Below are positions 7,248 through 14,888 of a stretch of DNA of 38,050 nt, in pieces (within the stretch, counting starts at the first letter, position 1; each line of letters opens with the position of its first letter). The stretch spans positions 1-38,050 of the forward strand of contig JACRDA010000035.1 in the NCBI GenBank assembly GCA_016212965.1, in the 5' to 3' direction. Under the pieces are notes generated by a model. That model was given only the letters and a program-made list of their open reading frames with translations. It was not told the origin of the DNA and searched no databases. Made by a program: the position numbers and the translations under genes. Source of the stretch: Myxococcales bacterium (GTDB lineage Bacteria > Myxococcota_A > Polyangia > Polyangiales > Polyangiaceae).

Positions 7248-8495
7248 ATGAACAAAGTCGCGATCGTGGGCGCCGGTATCACCGACTGCCGGGGCCGCTG
7301 GGTAGAGGCAACCTACTGGGACCTGTTTCAGCGGGCAGCCCGGCGCACCCTCGAGGACGCCCAGGTGACGACCGCCGAGGTCGATTCGGTCGTCTACGGC
7401 ATCTACAACGACATCTTCGAGCACCAGGCGATTCCGGAGAGCGCGTTGACGGGTCACCTCGGCATGGTCAACAAGCCGGGCACGCGCGTCACGAGCGGCG
7501 GCGCCACCGGGTTCTACGCCATGCGGACGGCCATCATGGAGGTCGCCTCCGGCGTGTCGGACACGGTGCTCTGCATCGGCGGCGAGAAGGCGACCGACTG
7601 CTACGACCCCCAGTCGAAGAGCGCGACGCCCATGGTCATCGACACGATCGCCAAGTCGTGGGACCCCTTCTTCGAATATCCGCTCGGCGCGACCGCCAGC
7701 GATTCCTACATGCAGATGTGCATGGGGTACAACGACGCCTACCCCGACGACATCGGCGACAGCCTGGTGCGCGCCAAGATCATCGAGATGCTGTGCCGCC
7801 AGGGGAACAAGAACCCCTTCGGTCAGCGCCGCGACGAGACCGTGACCGTGGAGCAGGTGCTGGCCTCGCGCTTCATCATCGCGCCGTTCCTGCGCCTGCT
7901 CGAGACCTGCATGTACACCGAGGGCGCGGCCGGCGTGCTGTTCGCGAACGAGAAGAAGGCGCGCGAGATCTCCGAGCGCACCGGCGTGCCGCCCATCTGG
8001 GTGAAGGGCATGGGCGCCGCCAACGAGTCGTACCAGACCGGGCGCGGCGGCAGCTACAAGCCGCTCACGTCGATCGTCTCCGACCGGGTCGCCGCGGAGC
8101 GCGCCTATGCGATGGCAGGGGTGCGGCCTTCGGACATCCAGCTCATCGAGCTCCACGACGCGTTCGTCGCCCAGTTCATGATCACGATGGGCGAGATGGG
8201 CTTCGTGCCGCTCGGCCAGACGCGCCGGCTCGTCGACGACGGCATCATGGCCGACATCCGCGAGCTCGGCGACGACCGACCGCCGCCCAAGGGCCAGCTG
8301 CTCATCAACCCGTCGGGGGGCCTCATCTTCGGCGGCCACTTCGTCGGCGGCTCGAACATGTTCTCGATGTGGTCGGCGCGCCGCGAGATGCTGCGGCGCC
8401 ACCTGCCGCTCGCGCTCATCCACGGCACGGGCGCCATCAACGCCGTGTTCGGCGGCGCGCTGGTCATCGAGCTCGAGGACGGAGGTGTGCGATGA
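7248..8495 (+). CDS. Thiolase-fold protein lacking the nucleophilic Cys (Ltp2/SCP-x-like, probable aldolase-type partner of DUF35)
   Basis: 415 residues from ATG 7248, with a strong GAGGAGG ribosome site. The fold is thiolase: N-terminal KVAIVGAGITD, AEVDSVVYG, the LCIGGEKATD strand, LIELHDAFVAQ (His303), and NPSGGLIFGGHF. In thiolases the nucleophile lies in a (A)CASG-type loop; here residues 83-88 read SGGATG, so Cys is replaced by Gly85. The C-terminal GHP motif is GHF (His364, Phe365). This set of losses is like Ltp2, the thiolase-fold retro-aldolase of steroid side-chain degradation, which needs a DUF35 partner. The next gene, overlapping by ATGA, is exactly a DUF35 protein. Inference: C-C bond cleavage or formation on an acyl-CoA rather than thiolysis. 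Confidence 0.85.
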   Translation: MNKVAIVGAGITDCRGRWVEATYWDLFQRAARRTLEDAQVTTAEVDSVVYGIYNDIFEHQAIPESALTGHLGMVNKPGTRVTSGGATGFYAMRTAIMEVASGVSDTVLCIGGEKATDCYDPQSKSATPMVIDTIAKSWDPFFEYPLGATASDSYMQMCMGYNDAYPDDIGDSLVRAKIIEMLCRQGNKNPFGQRRDETVTVEQVLASRFIIAPFLRLLETCMYTEGAAGVLFANEKKAREISERTGVPPIWVKGMGAANESYQTGRGGSYKPLTSIVSDRVAAERAYAMAGVRPSDIQLIELHDAFVAQFMITMGEMGFVPLGQTRRLVDDGIMADIRELGDDRPPPKGQLLINPSGGLIFGGHFVGGSNMFSMWSARREMLRRHLPLALIHGTGAINAVFGGALVIELEDGGVR

Positions 8496-9484
8496 GCGAG
8501 CGAGCCAAGATTCTGGGTGCGGTGTGGAACCTCCCGCGGGAAGTCAGCGAGGTCAAGGGCAAGGACCCGGGGACCTACCTGCAGTTCAACTCCCACATGG
8601 TGACGTTCTACCAGCAGACCTACGGCGAGCTGTCGCGCTTCTTCCTCGCCCTGCGTGCGGGGCGGCTCATCGGCGCGCACTGCGAGAAGTGCCGGCAGGT
8701 GATGGTCCCGGCGGCGAGCTGGCACTGCCCGACCTGCAACTTCGCCGAGATGCGCGAGATCGAGCTGCCGCACCGCGGCGTGTTGGCCGCGACCGCGCCC
8801 ATCACCATCTTCCCGTCGGCGTCGTTCATCGGCGACGCGCCCTTTGCGCGCGGCTACGTCGACGTCGCGACCGACGCGCCCATCGCCTCGTTCCTGCCGT
8901 CGCGGCTGCGCACGACGACGGGGTTGCCGCGCCCCGGGATCTTCGTCAAGGGCGTCGAGCTCAAGCTCGTGTTCGAGGATGTGCGCGAGGGCTCGATCCG
9001 CGACATCTTCTGGGTGCCGATGAAGGAGGTCCCCGCGGCGCTCCGGGACGCAAAGCCGCTCCTCGCCTCCAAGCTCGACTTCAACACGCCGCCCATGCCC
9101 GAGGTCGCGCGCGACGCGGCCGGCGAGCAGGCTCTCGCCCGGGCGCTCGCGGCGGTGGAGGAGCTCGCCGCCAAGGTCGGCGCGAGCCCGCGCGCCCAGA
9201 AGGACCTCGCGGGTCGCACCCACGCCATCGGCGTGCGCACCGGCGGCGGCGACTTCACGCTGCACGTCGCCGACGCCCGCATCCGCGTCGGCGCGGGCCT
9301 GCCCCCGAAGCCGGACTTCGTGATGGTCGTGGCCGATGCCGGCGTGTTCAGCCGCTGGGTGGCCGACGGCTCGCTCACCGACGCCGCCGTCGAGGGTGCC
9401 CTGTGGCTGCCCCACAAGGAGGCCTTCGGCGTCCTGCCCATTCTCGATCGCCTGCCGCGCTCCGTGCGCCGCGACGCCAAGTAG
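8492..9484 (+). CDS. DUF35 zinc-ribbon/OB-fold protein fused to a C-terminal SCP2 sterol-carrier domain
   Basis: 330 residues. The ATG overlaps the thiolase stop (ATGA) and sits behind GGAGG, so the two are translationally coupled. Residues 40-85 contain a rubredoxin-like zinc ribbon, Cys64-x2-Cys67 and Cys79-x2-Cys82. The DUF35 OB-fold follows (about 86-195), with GVLAATAPIT, FARGYVDVATDAPIASFLPSRL reduced here to its key stretch FARGYVDV, and GVELKLVFEDV. After a linker, residues about 218-330 read as an SCP2 domain (FTLHVADARIRVG, PDFVMVVADAGVFSRWVADG, then a helical end). DUF35 proteins feed CoA substrates to thiolase-fold partners (archaeal HMG-CoA synthase complex, BbsA, ChsH2). SCP2 binds sterols or acyl-CoA. 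The fusion suggests a bulky hydrophobic substrate. Confidence 0.87.
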   Translation: MSERAKILGAVWNLPREVSEVKGKDPGTYLQFNSHMVTFYQQTYGELSRFFLALRAGRLIGAHCEKCRQVMVPAASWHCPTCNFAEMREIELPHRGVLAATAPITIFPSASFIGDAPFARGYVDVATDAPIASFLPSRLRTTTGLPRPGIFVKGVELKLVFEDVREGSIRDIFWVPMKEVPAALRDAKPLLASKLDFNTPPMPEVARDAAGEQALARALAAVEELAAKVGASPRAQKDLAGRTHAIGVRTGGGDFTLHVADARIRVGAGLPPKPDFVMVVADAGVFSRWVADGSLTDAAVEGALWLPHKEAFGVLPILDRLPRSVRRDAK

Positions 9485-9538
9485 CGCAGAGCGCGAAAGG
9501 ATCAAGGTCGAGCGCGGCAAGTAGTAGGCCCGCTGCCG

Positions 9539-9573
9539 GCGAGCGCCGCGCGCGAAGTCCGCGCGGCGCTCGC
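9539..9573 (+). terminator. Strong hairpin after the thiolase/DUF35 operon
   Basis: A perfect 14-bp inverted repeat (GCGAGCGCCGCGCG and its complement) flanks a 7-base loop. It lies 55 bases after the DUF35-SCP2 stop and about 100 bases before the PilZ gene. There is no T-run after it, so it may be an attenuated or Rho-assisted terminator or an RNA-stabilising hairpin. Seen directly in sequence; the role is inferred. Confidence 0.55.
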
Positions 9574-9676
9574 GTGTGCTCGCTCGTGCGGCCGCCCCGT
9601 CGGTGGCGGCCGCACCCCGAAGTTGGCCCCGAGGAGCGCGCTCCGCTAGCCCTCGACGGTCCGAACGGAGGCGAGC

Positions 9677-10144
9677 ATGAGCGCGGCGACCGAGCAGTGG
9701 CAGCGAGCGGCGGAGGACGAGACCCCGAGCGAGTCGGAGCACGCTCTTGGCGAGCGCGATCTCACGCCCGCCGAGCTCACGCCGGTGGAGCAAGAGTGGT
9801 TCGCCGTGCACGACGAGCGCTCGGCTCCGCGCCGTGACGTGGCGCTCGAGTGCACGGTCGTCGCGACGTGGGACGACGCGCGCACCTTCGAGCTCTGCGA
9901 TCTGTCGCCCTTCGGAGCCTTCATCCTCATGCGCGAGCCGCTGGCGCGCGGGCAGGGTCTGGTCGTGTCCTTCACGCCCCCGGGCTGGGACTTCGAGCTC
10001 GAGGTGTTCGCCGAGGTGGTGCGCGTCGACGCGCTCGGCCGGCCGGGCGGCGGCGGCATCGCGGTCGCGTTCTCGGGCCTCACGACGAGCGAGCACTTCC
10101 TGCTCACCGACGCGCTGCTGTCGTCGTCCGCGGGTAGCGCGTAG
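9677..10144 (+). CDS. PilZ-domain protein (cyclic-di-GMP receptor type)
   Basis: 155 residues, ATG with CGGAGG upstream. The N-terminal 45 residues are acidic and probably disordered. The PilZ domain (about 50-145) opens with an Arg-rich APRRDVALEC segment and has DLSPFGAFI, matching the RxxxR...(D/N)xSxxG c-di-GMP-binding pattern, though the first arginines are spaced irregularly. Later blocks GLVVSFTPPGWDF, VFAEVVRVD and GGGGIAVAF fit the PilZ beta-barrel. A stand-alone PilZ protein would act in the cytoplasm as a c-di-GMP-responsive adaptor, often for motility or secretion. The gene is monocistronic by context (hairpin before, convergent gene after). Confidence 0.75.
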   Translation: MSAATEQWQRAAEDETPSESEHALGERDLTPAELTPVEQEWFAVHDERSAPRRDVALECTVVATWDDARTFELCDLSPFGAFILMREPLARGQGLVVSFTPPGWDFELEVFAEVVRVDALGRPGGGGIAVAFSGLTTSEHFLLTDALLSSSAGSA

Positions 10145-10162
10145 GCCCGGCGTCGCGCGCCG

Positions 10163-10429
10163 CTACTTCACGAGCGTGACCGGGAGCTGCTGGCCTTCCA
10201 CGTGGACGATGCAGCCCTCGCCGACGATGAGCTTGACCTTCACGGTCACGCGCTTGCCGTCGAGCTCGACCGCGCCCTCGACGTCGCCCGTGCCGAAGAG
10301 GGCGAAGTTCTTGTGCGCGATGATCATCTTGTCGACCTCGACGTAGAAGCCGCGCGTGAGCTCGTTGCGCTTCACGAGGATGCGGTGCGTCCCGTACGCG
10401 GCCTCCCACTCGGTCTGCGCGGCGCCCAT
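10163..10429 (-). CDS. Small beta-rich conserved-looking hypothetical protein (88 aa)
   Basis: ATG at 10429 gives MGAAQTEWEAAYG. The body alternates polar and aliphatic residues (THRILVKRNEL, FYVEVDKMIIAHKNF, GKRVTVKVKLIVG, CIVHVEGQQLPVTLV), predicting a small all-beta fold. The layout faintly recalls the FAIM1-like beta-sandwich, but the match is too weak to name. There is no signal peptide; presumably cytoplasmic. It converges on the PilZ gene with an 18-base gap. Codon use matches neighbours (G/C third positions), which supports real coding. Confidence 0.6.
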   Translation of the reverse strand: MGAAQTEWEAAYGTHRILVKRNELTRGFYVEVDKMIIAHKNFALFGTGDVEGAVELDGKRVTVKVKLIVGEGCIVHVEGQQLPVTLVK

Positions 10430-10494
10430 GCGCGGAGCTTCGCACGGCCCGCGCCGGGCTCGCAAGCCGCCGGGGCCGCCCCTGATCCGTCGGC

Positions 10495-10671
10495 AAGGTT
10501 CTTGCCCCGCATCTGGGGCTTCAGGCTCGCGGCTTCAGACTCCGGGCTGCAGAGCTCCGCGCCCACCGGGAAGACTCGCACCCGCTGGGTGAGCAACCGG
10601 AGGTCGGCTCGGGACGGAATTCCTCCTGGAGCCCGAGGCCTGCAGCCTGAAGCCGCCGCGCTTGCGCGGGA
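10495..10671. repeat. Intergenic segment with 11-bp inverted repeat and 'TTCAG' motifs
   Basis: Between two leftward genes. GGCTTCAGGCT at 10517-10527 is matched by its reverse complement at 10644-10654, 117 bases apart. Further GCGGCTTCAGACT and GCCTGCAG motifs lie inside. Such TTCAGGC-rich palindromes can be small dispersed elements. Only one copy is seen in this window, so mobility cannot be shown. Confidence 0.35.
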
Positions 10672-11916
10672 TCAGGGGCCGCGAGCCAGGGGCTTGCCCC
10701 GCGGCCAGGCCACGCGCGCTGCGCCCGCGAGTCGCCGGTGGGCCTCGACGGCCTCGCCGAGCGCCGCGCCGAAGCCGGGCTCGGTCGCGGCGAAGCCGGG
10801 CTCGAGCCACAGTCGCACGTGGAGGGTGCCCGTCGCGCGAGCCATGCGCGGCTCGAGCCGCCCGACCAGCCGGTCGCCGTAGAGGATCGGCAGCGCGTAG
10901 TAGCCGTGACGGCGGCGGTGCGCGGGCGTGTAGACCTCCCAGACGTAGTCGAAGTCGAACAGATCGCGGAGCAGGCGCCGATCCCAGAGCAAGGGATCGA
11001 GGGGCGCGACGAGCGCGACGCGCCGCGCCTCCGGCGGGCCGGGCGCCTCGGTCTCGCGCACGAGCGGGAGCTCCTCGGCGAGCACGTGCCGGCTGCCCTT
11101 CACCCCCTCGACCTCGACCGGGACGAGCGCGCCGTCGCGGACGAGCCGCGCGAGCGCGCGCGTCCGCTCGCCGGCCGTGCCCGTGCCGACGAAGAGCTCG
11201 GTCGCGCCCGTGCCGCCGAGCAGGCCGACGCCGCGGTGGCGCGAGAGCAGCCGGTGGCGCAGGGCCGCGGCGCCGGTGACGCGGCCGGCGAGGAGCTCCG
11301 GCGGGTAGAGTCGCTCGGTGAGGTCGTACCAGCGCGTGTTGCCCTCGCGCCGCGCGATGCCCACGCGGCCCGTCGTGTAGAGCGCTTCCAAGAGGGCGCG
11401 CCCGGCCCGCGTCGGACCCCACCACCAGTCGACGCGCTCGCCGAGGTGGTCGGCGCTGTCGGACACCTCCGCGCTCGAGAGCGGGCCCCGCGCGGCGAGG
11501 GCGCCGAGGATCGCGCGGACCGCGCGGGCGTGCGTGCGGAGCACCGTCGTGCGGTAGCGGGCGCGGGCGTGCGCCCAGGCCACGCGGTGATAGGGCAGGT
11601 CCTCGACCGGCAGGATGTTGAGCGACTTGTTGTAGGCCTCGAAGAGGCGGCGCTCGCCGGGCGGCCCATAGAGCAGGGCGTCGCAGGTGCCGCGCTCGTG
11701 GCCGGCGATGCGCGCCGCGAGCACGAGATCGTGGTTGCGTGCGCCCGGGTACTCGAGCGGGTCGAACTGCAGCGAGCCGAGGCGCCGCACGACCGCGAGC
11801 ACCGAGGCCGCGCCGGCCGGCAGGCTGCGCGGCGGCGCGAGCAGGTGCCGCGCGACGAGGAAGCGGCGCGCGTGCGCCGCCGACAGCCGCAGCATCGAAG
11901 GTGCGCGCCTCGCCAT
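10672..11916 (-). CDS. Winged-helix DNA glycosylase of the AlkZ/YcaQ (AlkX) family
   Basis: 414 residues from ATG 11916 (a TTG nine bases upstream and an ATG at 11895 are alternatives). This is the HTH_42/DUF1006 family. Its key block is LGSLQFDPLEYP near residue 46 followed by ARNHDLVLAAR. The Q-hydrophobic-D (QFD) motif is the catalytic signature of the YcaQ/AlkX subgroup, which unhooks DNA interstrand crosslinks, whereas AlkZ of antibiotic producers has QxQ. Other typical parts are LFEAYNKSLNILPVEDLPYHR, the VDWWWGPTRAGRALLE winged helix, a PLDPLLWDRRLLRDLFDFDY block and the C-terminal YYALPILYGDRLVGRLEP. (Each quoted block is partial.) Acts on damaged bases in the cytoplasm. There is no adjacent biosynthetic cluster, so a housekeeping repair role is likely. 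Confidence 0.88.
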   Translation of the reverse strand: MARRAPSMLRLSAAHARRFLVARHLLAPPRSLPAGAASVLAVVRRLGSLQFDPLEYPGARNHDLVLAARIAGHERGTCDALLYGPPGERRLFEAYNKSLNILPVEDLPYHRVAWAHARARYRTTVLRTHARAVRAILGALAARGPLSSAEVSDSADHLGERVDWWWGPTRAGRALLEALYTTGRVGIARREGNTRWYDLTERLYPPELLAGRVTGAAALRHRLLSRHRGVGLLGGTGATELFVGTGTAGERTRALARLVRDGALVPVEVEGVKGSRHVLAEELPLVRETEAPGPPEARRVALVAPLDPLLWDRRLLRDLFDFDYVWEVYTPAHRRRHGYYALPILYGDRLVGRLEPRMARATGTLHVRLWLEPGFAATEPGFGAALGEAVEAHRRLAGAARVAWPRGKPLARGP

Positions 11917-12029
11917 GACCGCCAAGGCTACTCGTCGCCCGTGCCACCGGCGAGCGACGTGGCCCCCGGCGCCGGGTCTGCCATGATGATCCAGGTCAAG
12001 TCGCGCGCGCCTCCTTGGAACCCCGGAAC

Positions 12030-13052
12030 ATGGACGTCTCCCCTGCGAGCCTCGCGCCCCCGACGCCTCCTGCGTCCGGCGCGTCCCCCGCGCGCCGCGG
12101 GCTCGCCCTCGGGACCTGGGTGCGGCTCGCGCTCGGCGTCGTCGGGCTCGCGGCGACGGCGCTCGTCGTGGCCGGGGTCGGGGCGGAGCGCGTGTGGCGC
12201 ACGCTCGAGCCCGCGCTCGGGTGGGTGCCGGTCTTGTGCCTGCTCGAGCTCGGCCGCATCGCCTGCGAGACGGTCGCCGCGCACGGGGCCTTCGGAGCGC
12301 GCGCGCGCGACATCCCGCTCCGGACGCTCTTTCGCGCGAACCTCGTCGGGCTCTCGCTCGCGGCGCTCGCCCCCGCGCCTAGGGTCGTCAACGAGACCAT
12401 CAAGGCGACGATGCTCGCCCCGCACGTGGGCGTGCCGGTCGCGACCTCGGCAGGTCTCGCGATGCAGGCCGCGACGCTCGTGTCGGTCGGGCTCTTCTCC
12501 ATCCCGTGCGGCGTCGCCATCCTCGCGCTCGGAGGCGCGTCGGTGTGGTTCTGGGCGGCGCTGCTCCACGCCGTGGTGCTCGTCGGCCTGGGCCTCGCGC
12601 TCCGCCTCGCGATGCGCGCCCGGGGGCCCGCGCGCGCGGTCGCGCGCCGCTTTCCGAGGCTCGCGCCGGGCATCGCCGAGCTCTCGGGCCACGCGCGGCT
12701 CGGCAGCGCCTGGCTCGTCGGGCCGACGCTGGCGCTCGTCGCGAGTCGCCTCTTCCAGGTCGGGCAGCTCGCCATCGGGGCGTGCGCGCTCGGCGCGAGC
12801 GCCGGCTTCGTCGAGGCCTTCGCGGCCGAGGGCGTGAATCTCGTGGCGCTCGCGGTAGGCGTGCTCGTGCCCGGCGGTTTCGGCGCGACGGACGGCGCCT
12901 TCACGCTCGCGGCCGAGCTGCTCGGGACCGACGCCGCGCGTGCGACCTCGCTCGCGCTCTTGCTCCGCTCGATGCAGCTCGTCTGGCTCCTCGTCGGCTC
13001 CCTCGTGCTCTTCGTCGACGCGCGGCGCCGGGCCGAGCCGCGGAGCGCGTGA
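12030..13052 (+). CDS. Flippase-like / LPG-synthase-TM domain membrane protein (UPF0104, YbhN-like)
   Basis: 340 residues from ATG 12030 (an upstream TTG at 12015 would add five residues). About eight hydrophobic segments. The family block RVVNETIKATMLAPHVGVPV after TM3 corresponds to the conserved 'GE..R...L' loop of the lysylphosphatidylglycerol-synthase transmembrane domain, and EGVNLVALAVGVLVPGGFGATDG near residue 275 fits the late loop. This superfamily includes the flippase half of MprF and many uncharacterised YbhN-like proteins. No soluble transferase domain is present, so it is a stand-alone putative lipid or glycan flippase of the inner membrane. It diverges from the glycosylase gene with a 113-base spacer. 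Confidence 0.78.
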   Translation: MDVSPASLAPPTPPASGASPARRGLALGTWVRLALGVVGLAATALVVAGVGAERVWRTLEPALGWVPVLCLLELGRIACETVAAHGAFGARARDIPLRTLFRANLVGLSLAALAPAPRVVNETIKATMLAPHVGVPVATSAGLAMQAATLVSVGLFSIPCGVAILALGGASVWFWAALLHAVVLVGLGLALRLAMRARGPARAVARRFPRLAPGIAELSGHARLGSAWLVGPTLALVASRLFQVGQLAIGACALGASAGFVEAFAAEGVNLVALAVGVLVPGGFGATDGAFTLAAELLGTDAARATSLALLLRSMQLVWLLVGSLVLFVDARRRAEPRSA

Positions 13053-13068
13053 GCGCCCGCGCGAGAGC

Positions 13069-13845
13069 TCAGGGCTCGGCGAGCTTGGCGGGGGGCACGC
13101 CGAGCTCGAGCAGGAGCGCGTGGAAGAGCTCGCGCGCGGGGAAGGTGCGGAAGCCGAGCTCGGCGTGCTCGTCGACCCAGCGCATCGCGGTCGCGAGCGG
13201 CACGAGCACGGGCGGACCGCCGACCAGGCGCGCCGTCGCGCGCGCGAGCGGCTCGCTCAGGATGGCAGGGGTCGGGACCTTGCGGACGAGACCGAGCGAG
13301 GGGCGCCGGCAGTGCTCGGCCGGGCTCGTCACGCAGTAGTCGCGGCACGAGATCGGCCGCGCCGGGTGCAGGCTGCAGCTCTCGTCGAGGAGCACCGGGC
13401 AGGCGAGCCCGAGCGCGAAGTAGTCGCGGGCGAGCGCCGCCATGTCGGTCGAGCCGGGCGCGCTCGACAGGGCGTCGAGACGCTCGACGAGGCCCGCCCG
13501 GCCGAGAGCGTCGACCGCGCCGTCGAAGCGCCCGAGCAGCTCGCTCTGCGCGGGCTCGGGCAGGGCCACGATGCGCTCGGCGAGGAGAAGCGCCTCGGGC
13601 GCGCTCACCGGCACGAGCTGCCGGCAGCACGCGCCGCACCCCGCCTTGCAGGACAGGGGGCGACCCTCCTTCCGCTCGACCGCGAGCGCGCGCTCGACCA
13701 TCGCGTCGGTCAGGCGCTGCGCGGCGGGCACGAGGGCCGAGAGCCCGAGCTCGCCGTCCGGGACGGCCACCTCGACCCGCATCGGCCCCTCTGGGGTCGG
13801 AAGCTTGAGGACGAAGACCTCGGCGTCGCGGCGCCTGCGCGGCAT
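13069..13845 (-). CDS. YkgJ-family cysteine-cluster protein
   Basis: 258 residues, ATG at 13845. The domain (about 60-175) has the CxxxCxxCC signature (CKAGCGACC) followed by RQLVPVSAPEALLLAERI, and a second part CPVLLDESCSLHPARPISCRDYC, the usual 'CPFL..g.C.iY..RP..CR.' block. The Cys set probably binds zinc or an Fe-S cluster. YkgJ proteins are widespread and have no firm function, although some are linked to flagellin-lysine methylation (FliB-like) or oxidative protection. The C-terminal 80 residues form a helical extension. It is convergent with the flippase-like gene (16-base gap) and upstream of the cysteine-synthase-like gene in reading direction is not the case: that gene lies to the right on the same strand, 39 bases away, so both may share a transcript. 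Confidence 0.85.
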   Translation of the reverse strand: MPRRRRDAEVFVLKLPTPEGPMRVEVAVPDGELGLSALVPAAQRLTDAMVERALAVERKEGRPLSCKAGCGACCRQLVPVSAPEALLLAERIVALPEPAQSELLGRFDGAVDALGRAGLVERLDALSSAPGSTDMAALARDYFALGLACPVLLDESCSLHPARPISCRDYCVTSPAEHCRRPSLGLVRKVPTPAILSEPLARATARLVGGPPVLVPLATAMRWVDEHAELGFRTFPARELFHALLLELGVPPAKLAEP

Positions 13846-13884
13846 GGCGTCACGATAGCGCAGCCCGAGCCGGTCGCGCGCCGC

Positions 13885-14844
13885 TCAAGCCGGCGCGAGC
13901 AGGCTGCCGGGCGACACGAGCGAGTCGTGCTCGAAGGCGCAGCGGCCGGGCTCGCAGTGGCGCAGGCCCACGGACTGGTACTTGGCGTAGCCGTCCGGGA
14001 ACGCCGTGACCACCGTCTCGAAGCGCGCGCGCAGGGCCTGGGCCGCGAGGAAGTTCGCGCCCGACGACACGCCCACGCAGAAGCCGTGCTCCTCGGCGAG
14101 GCGGCGCGCCGTGCGCTCTGCGTCGGCCGTCGACACGCACGCGACTTCGGTGATCGACGGGTGGCGCCCGCCGTGCCCGTCACCGGCGAGCGCCGGGATG
14201 AAGCCGTCGCCGAGGCCGCTGATGGCGTGGGGGCCGGGGGGTCCGCCGCTCAGGACGGCGGACTCGGCCGGCTCGACCGCGACGAGGCAGAGCTCGGGGA
14301 AGCTCCGGCGCAGGCGGCGCCCGACGCCGATGAGCGTGCCGCCCGTGCCGACCCCGGCGACGAAGGCGTCGATGCGCGCGACGCCACGCGCCGCGAGCTC
14401 GGTCGCGATCTCTTCGCCGGTCGTCTTGTCGTGGCACTCGGCGTTGAGCGGGTTCGAGAACTGATCGGGGTTGAACCAGCCGTGCTCGGCCGCGAGCCGG
14501 TCGCGCACGCGCGCCGCCTCGGCGAAGCTGCCCTCTTCGGAGCTCAGGATGAGCTCGGCGCCGAGCTTGCGCAGGGCCTGCTTGCGCTCCTCGGTCATGT
14601 TCTCGGGCATCACGATGGTGATCGGGTAGCCCTTCTCGCGCGCGTACCAGGCGAGCGCGATGCCGGTGTTGCCGCTCGTGGCCTCGACGATGCGCTGGCC
14701 CGGGCGGAGCAGGCCGAGGCGCACGCTCTCGTCGAGGATGTACACGCTGATGCGGTCCTTGATGCTGCCGCAGGGATTCGTGCACTCGAGCTTGACGTAG
14801 ATTCCCTCGACGTGGACGAGCGGGGTCTTGCCGACGCGCTGCAT
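13885..14844 (-). CDS. PLP-dependent cysteine synthase / cystathionine beta-synthase family enzyme
   Basis: 319 residues from ATG 14844 with GGAGG 8 bases upstream. Fold-type II marks: RVGKTPLV at the N-terminus, NPCGSIKDRIS with the PLP Lys, EATSGNTGIALAW for the substrate carboxylate, GVGTGGTLIGVGR for the PLP phosphate, and GVSSGANFLAA near the end. Such enzymes join sulfide or homocysteine to an activated serine. The C-terminus differs from plain CysK: after the FPDGYAKYQS segment it carries LRHCEPGRCAFEHDS, with two extra Cys. The enzyme could therefore use O-acetylserine, O-phosphoserine or another amino acid; sequence alone does not decide. It precedes the YkgJ gene on the same strand (39-base gap). 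Confidence 0.88.
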   Translation of the reverse strand: MQRVGKTPLVHVEGIYVKLECTNPCGSIKDRISVYILDESVRLGLLRPGQRIVEATSGNTGIALAWYAREKGYPITIVMPENMTEERKQALRKLGAELILSSEEGSFAEAARVRDRLAAEHGWFNPDQFSNPLNAECHDKTTGEEIATELAARGVARIDAFVAGVGTGGTLIGVGRRLRRSFPELCLVAVEPAESAVLSGGPPGPHAISGLGDGFIPALAGDGHGGRHPSITEVACVSTADAERTARRLAEEHGFCVGVSSGANFLAAQALRARFETVVTAFPDGYAKYQSVGLRHCEPGRCAFEHDSLVSPGSLLAPA

Positions 14845-14888
14845 GGCGGTGCCTCCGCGCGCCTCGTACGCCCCCGGAGCCCCGGGCG

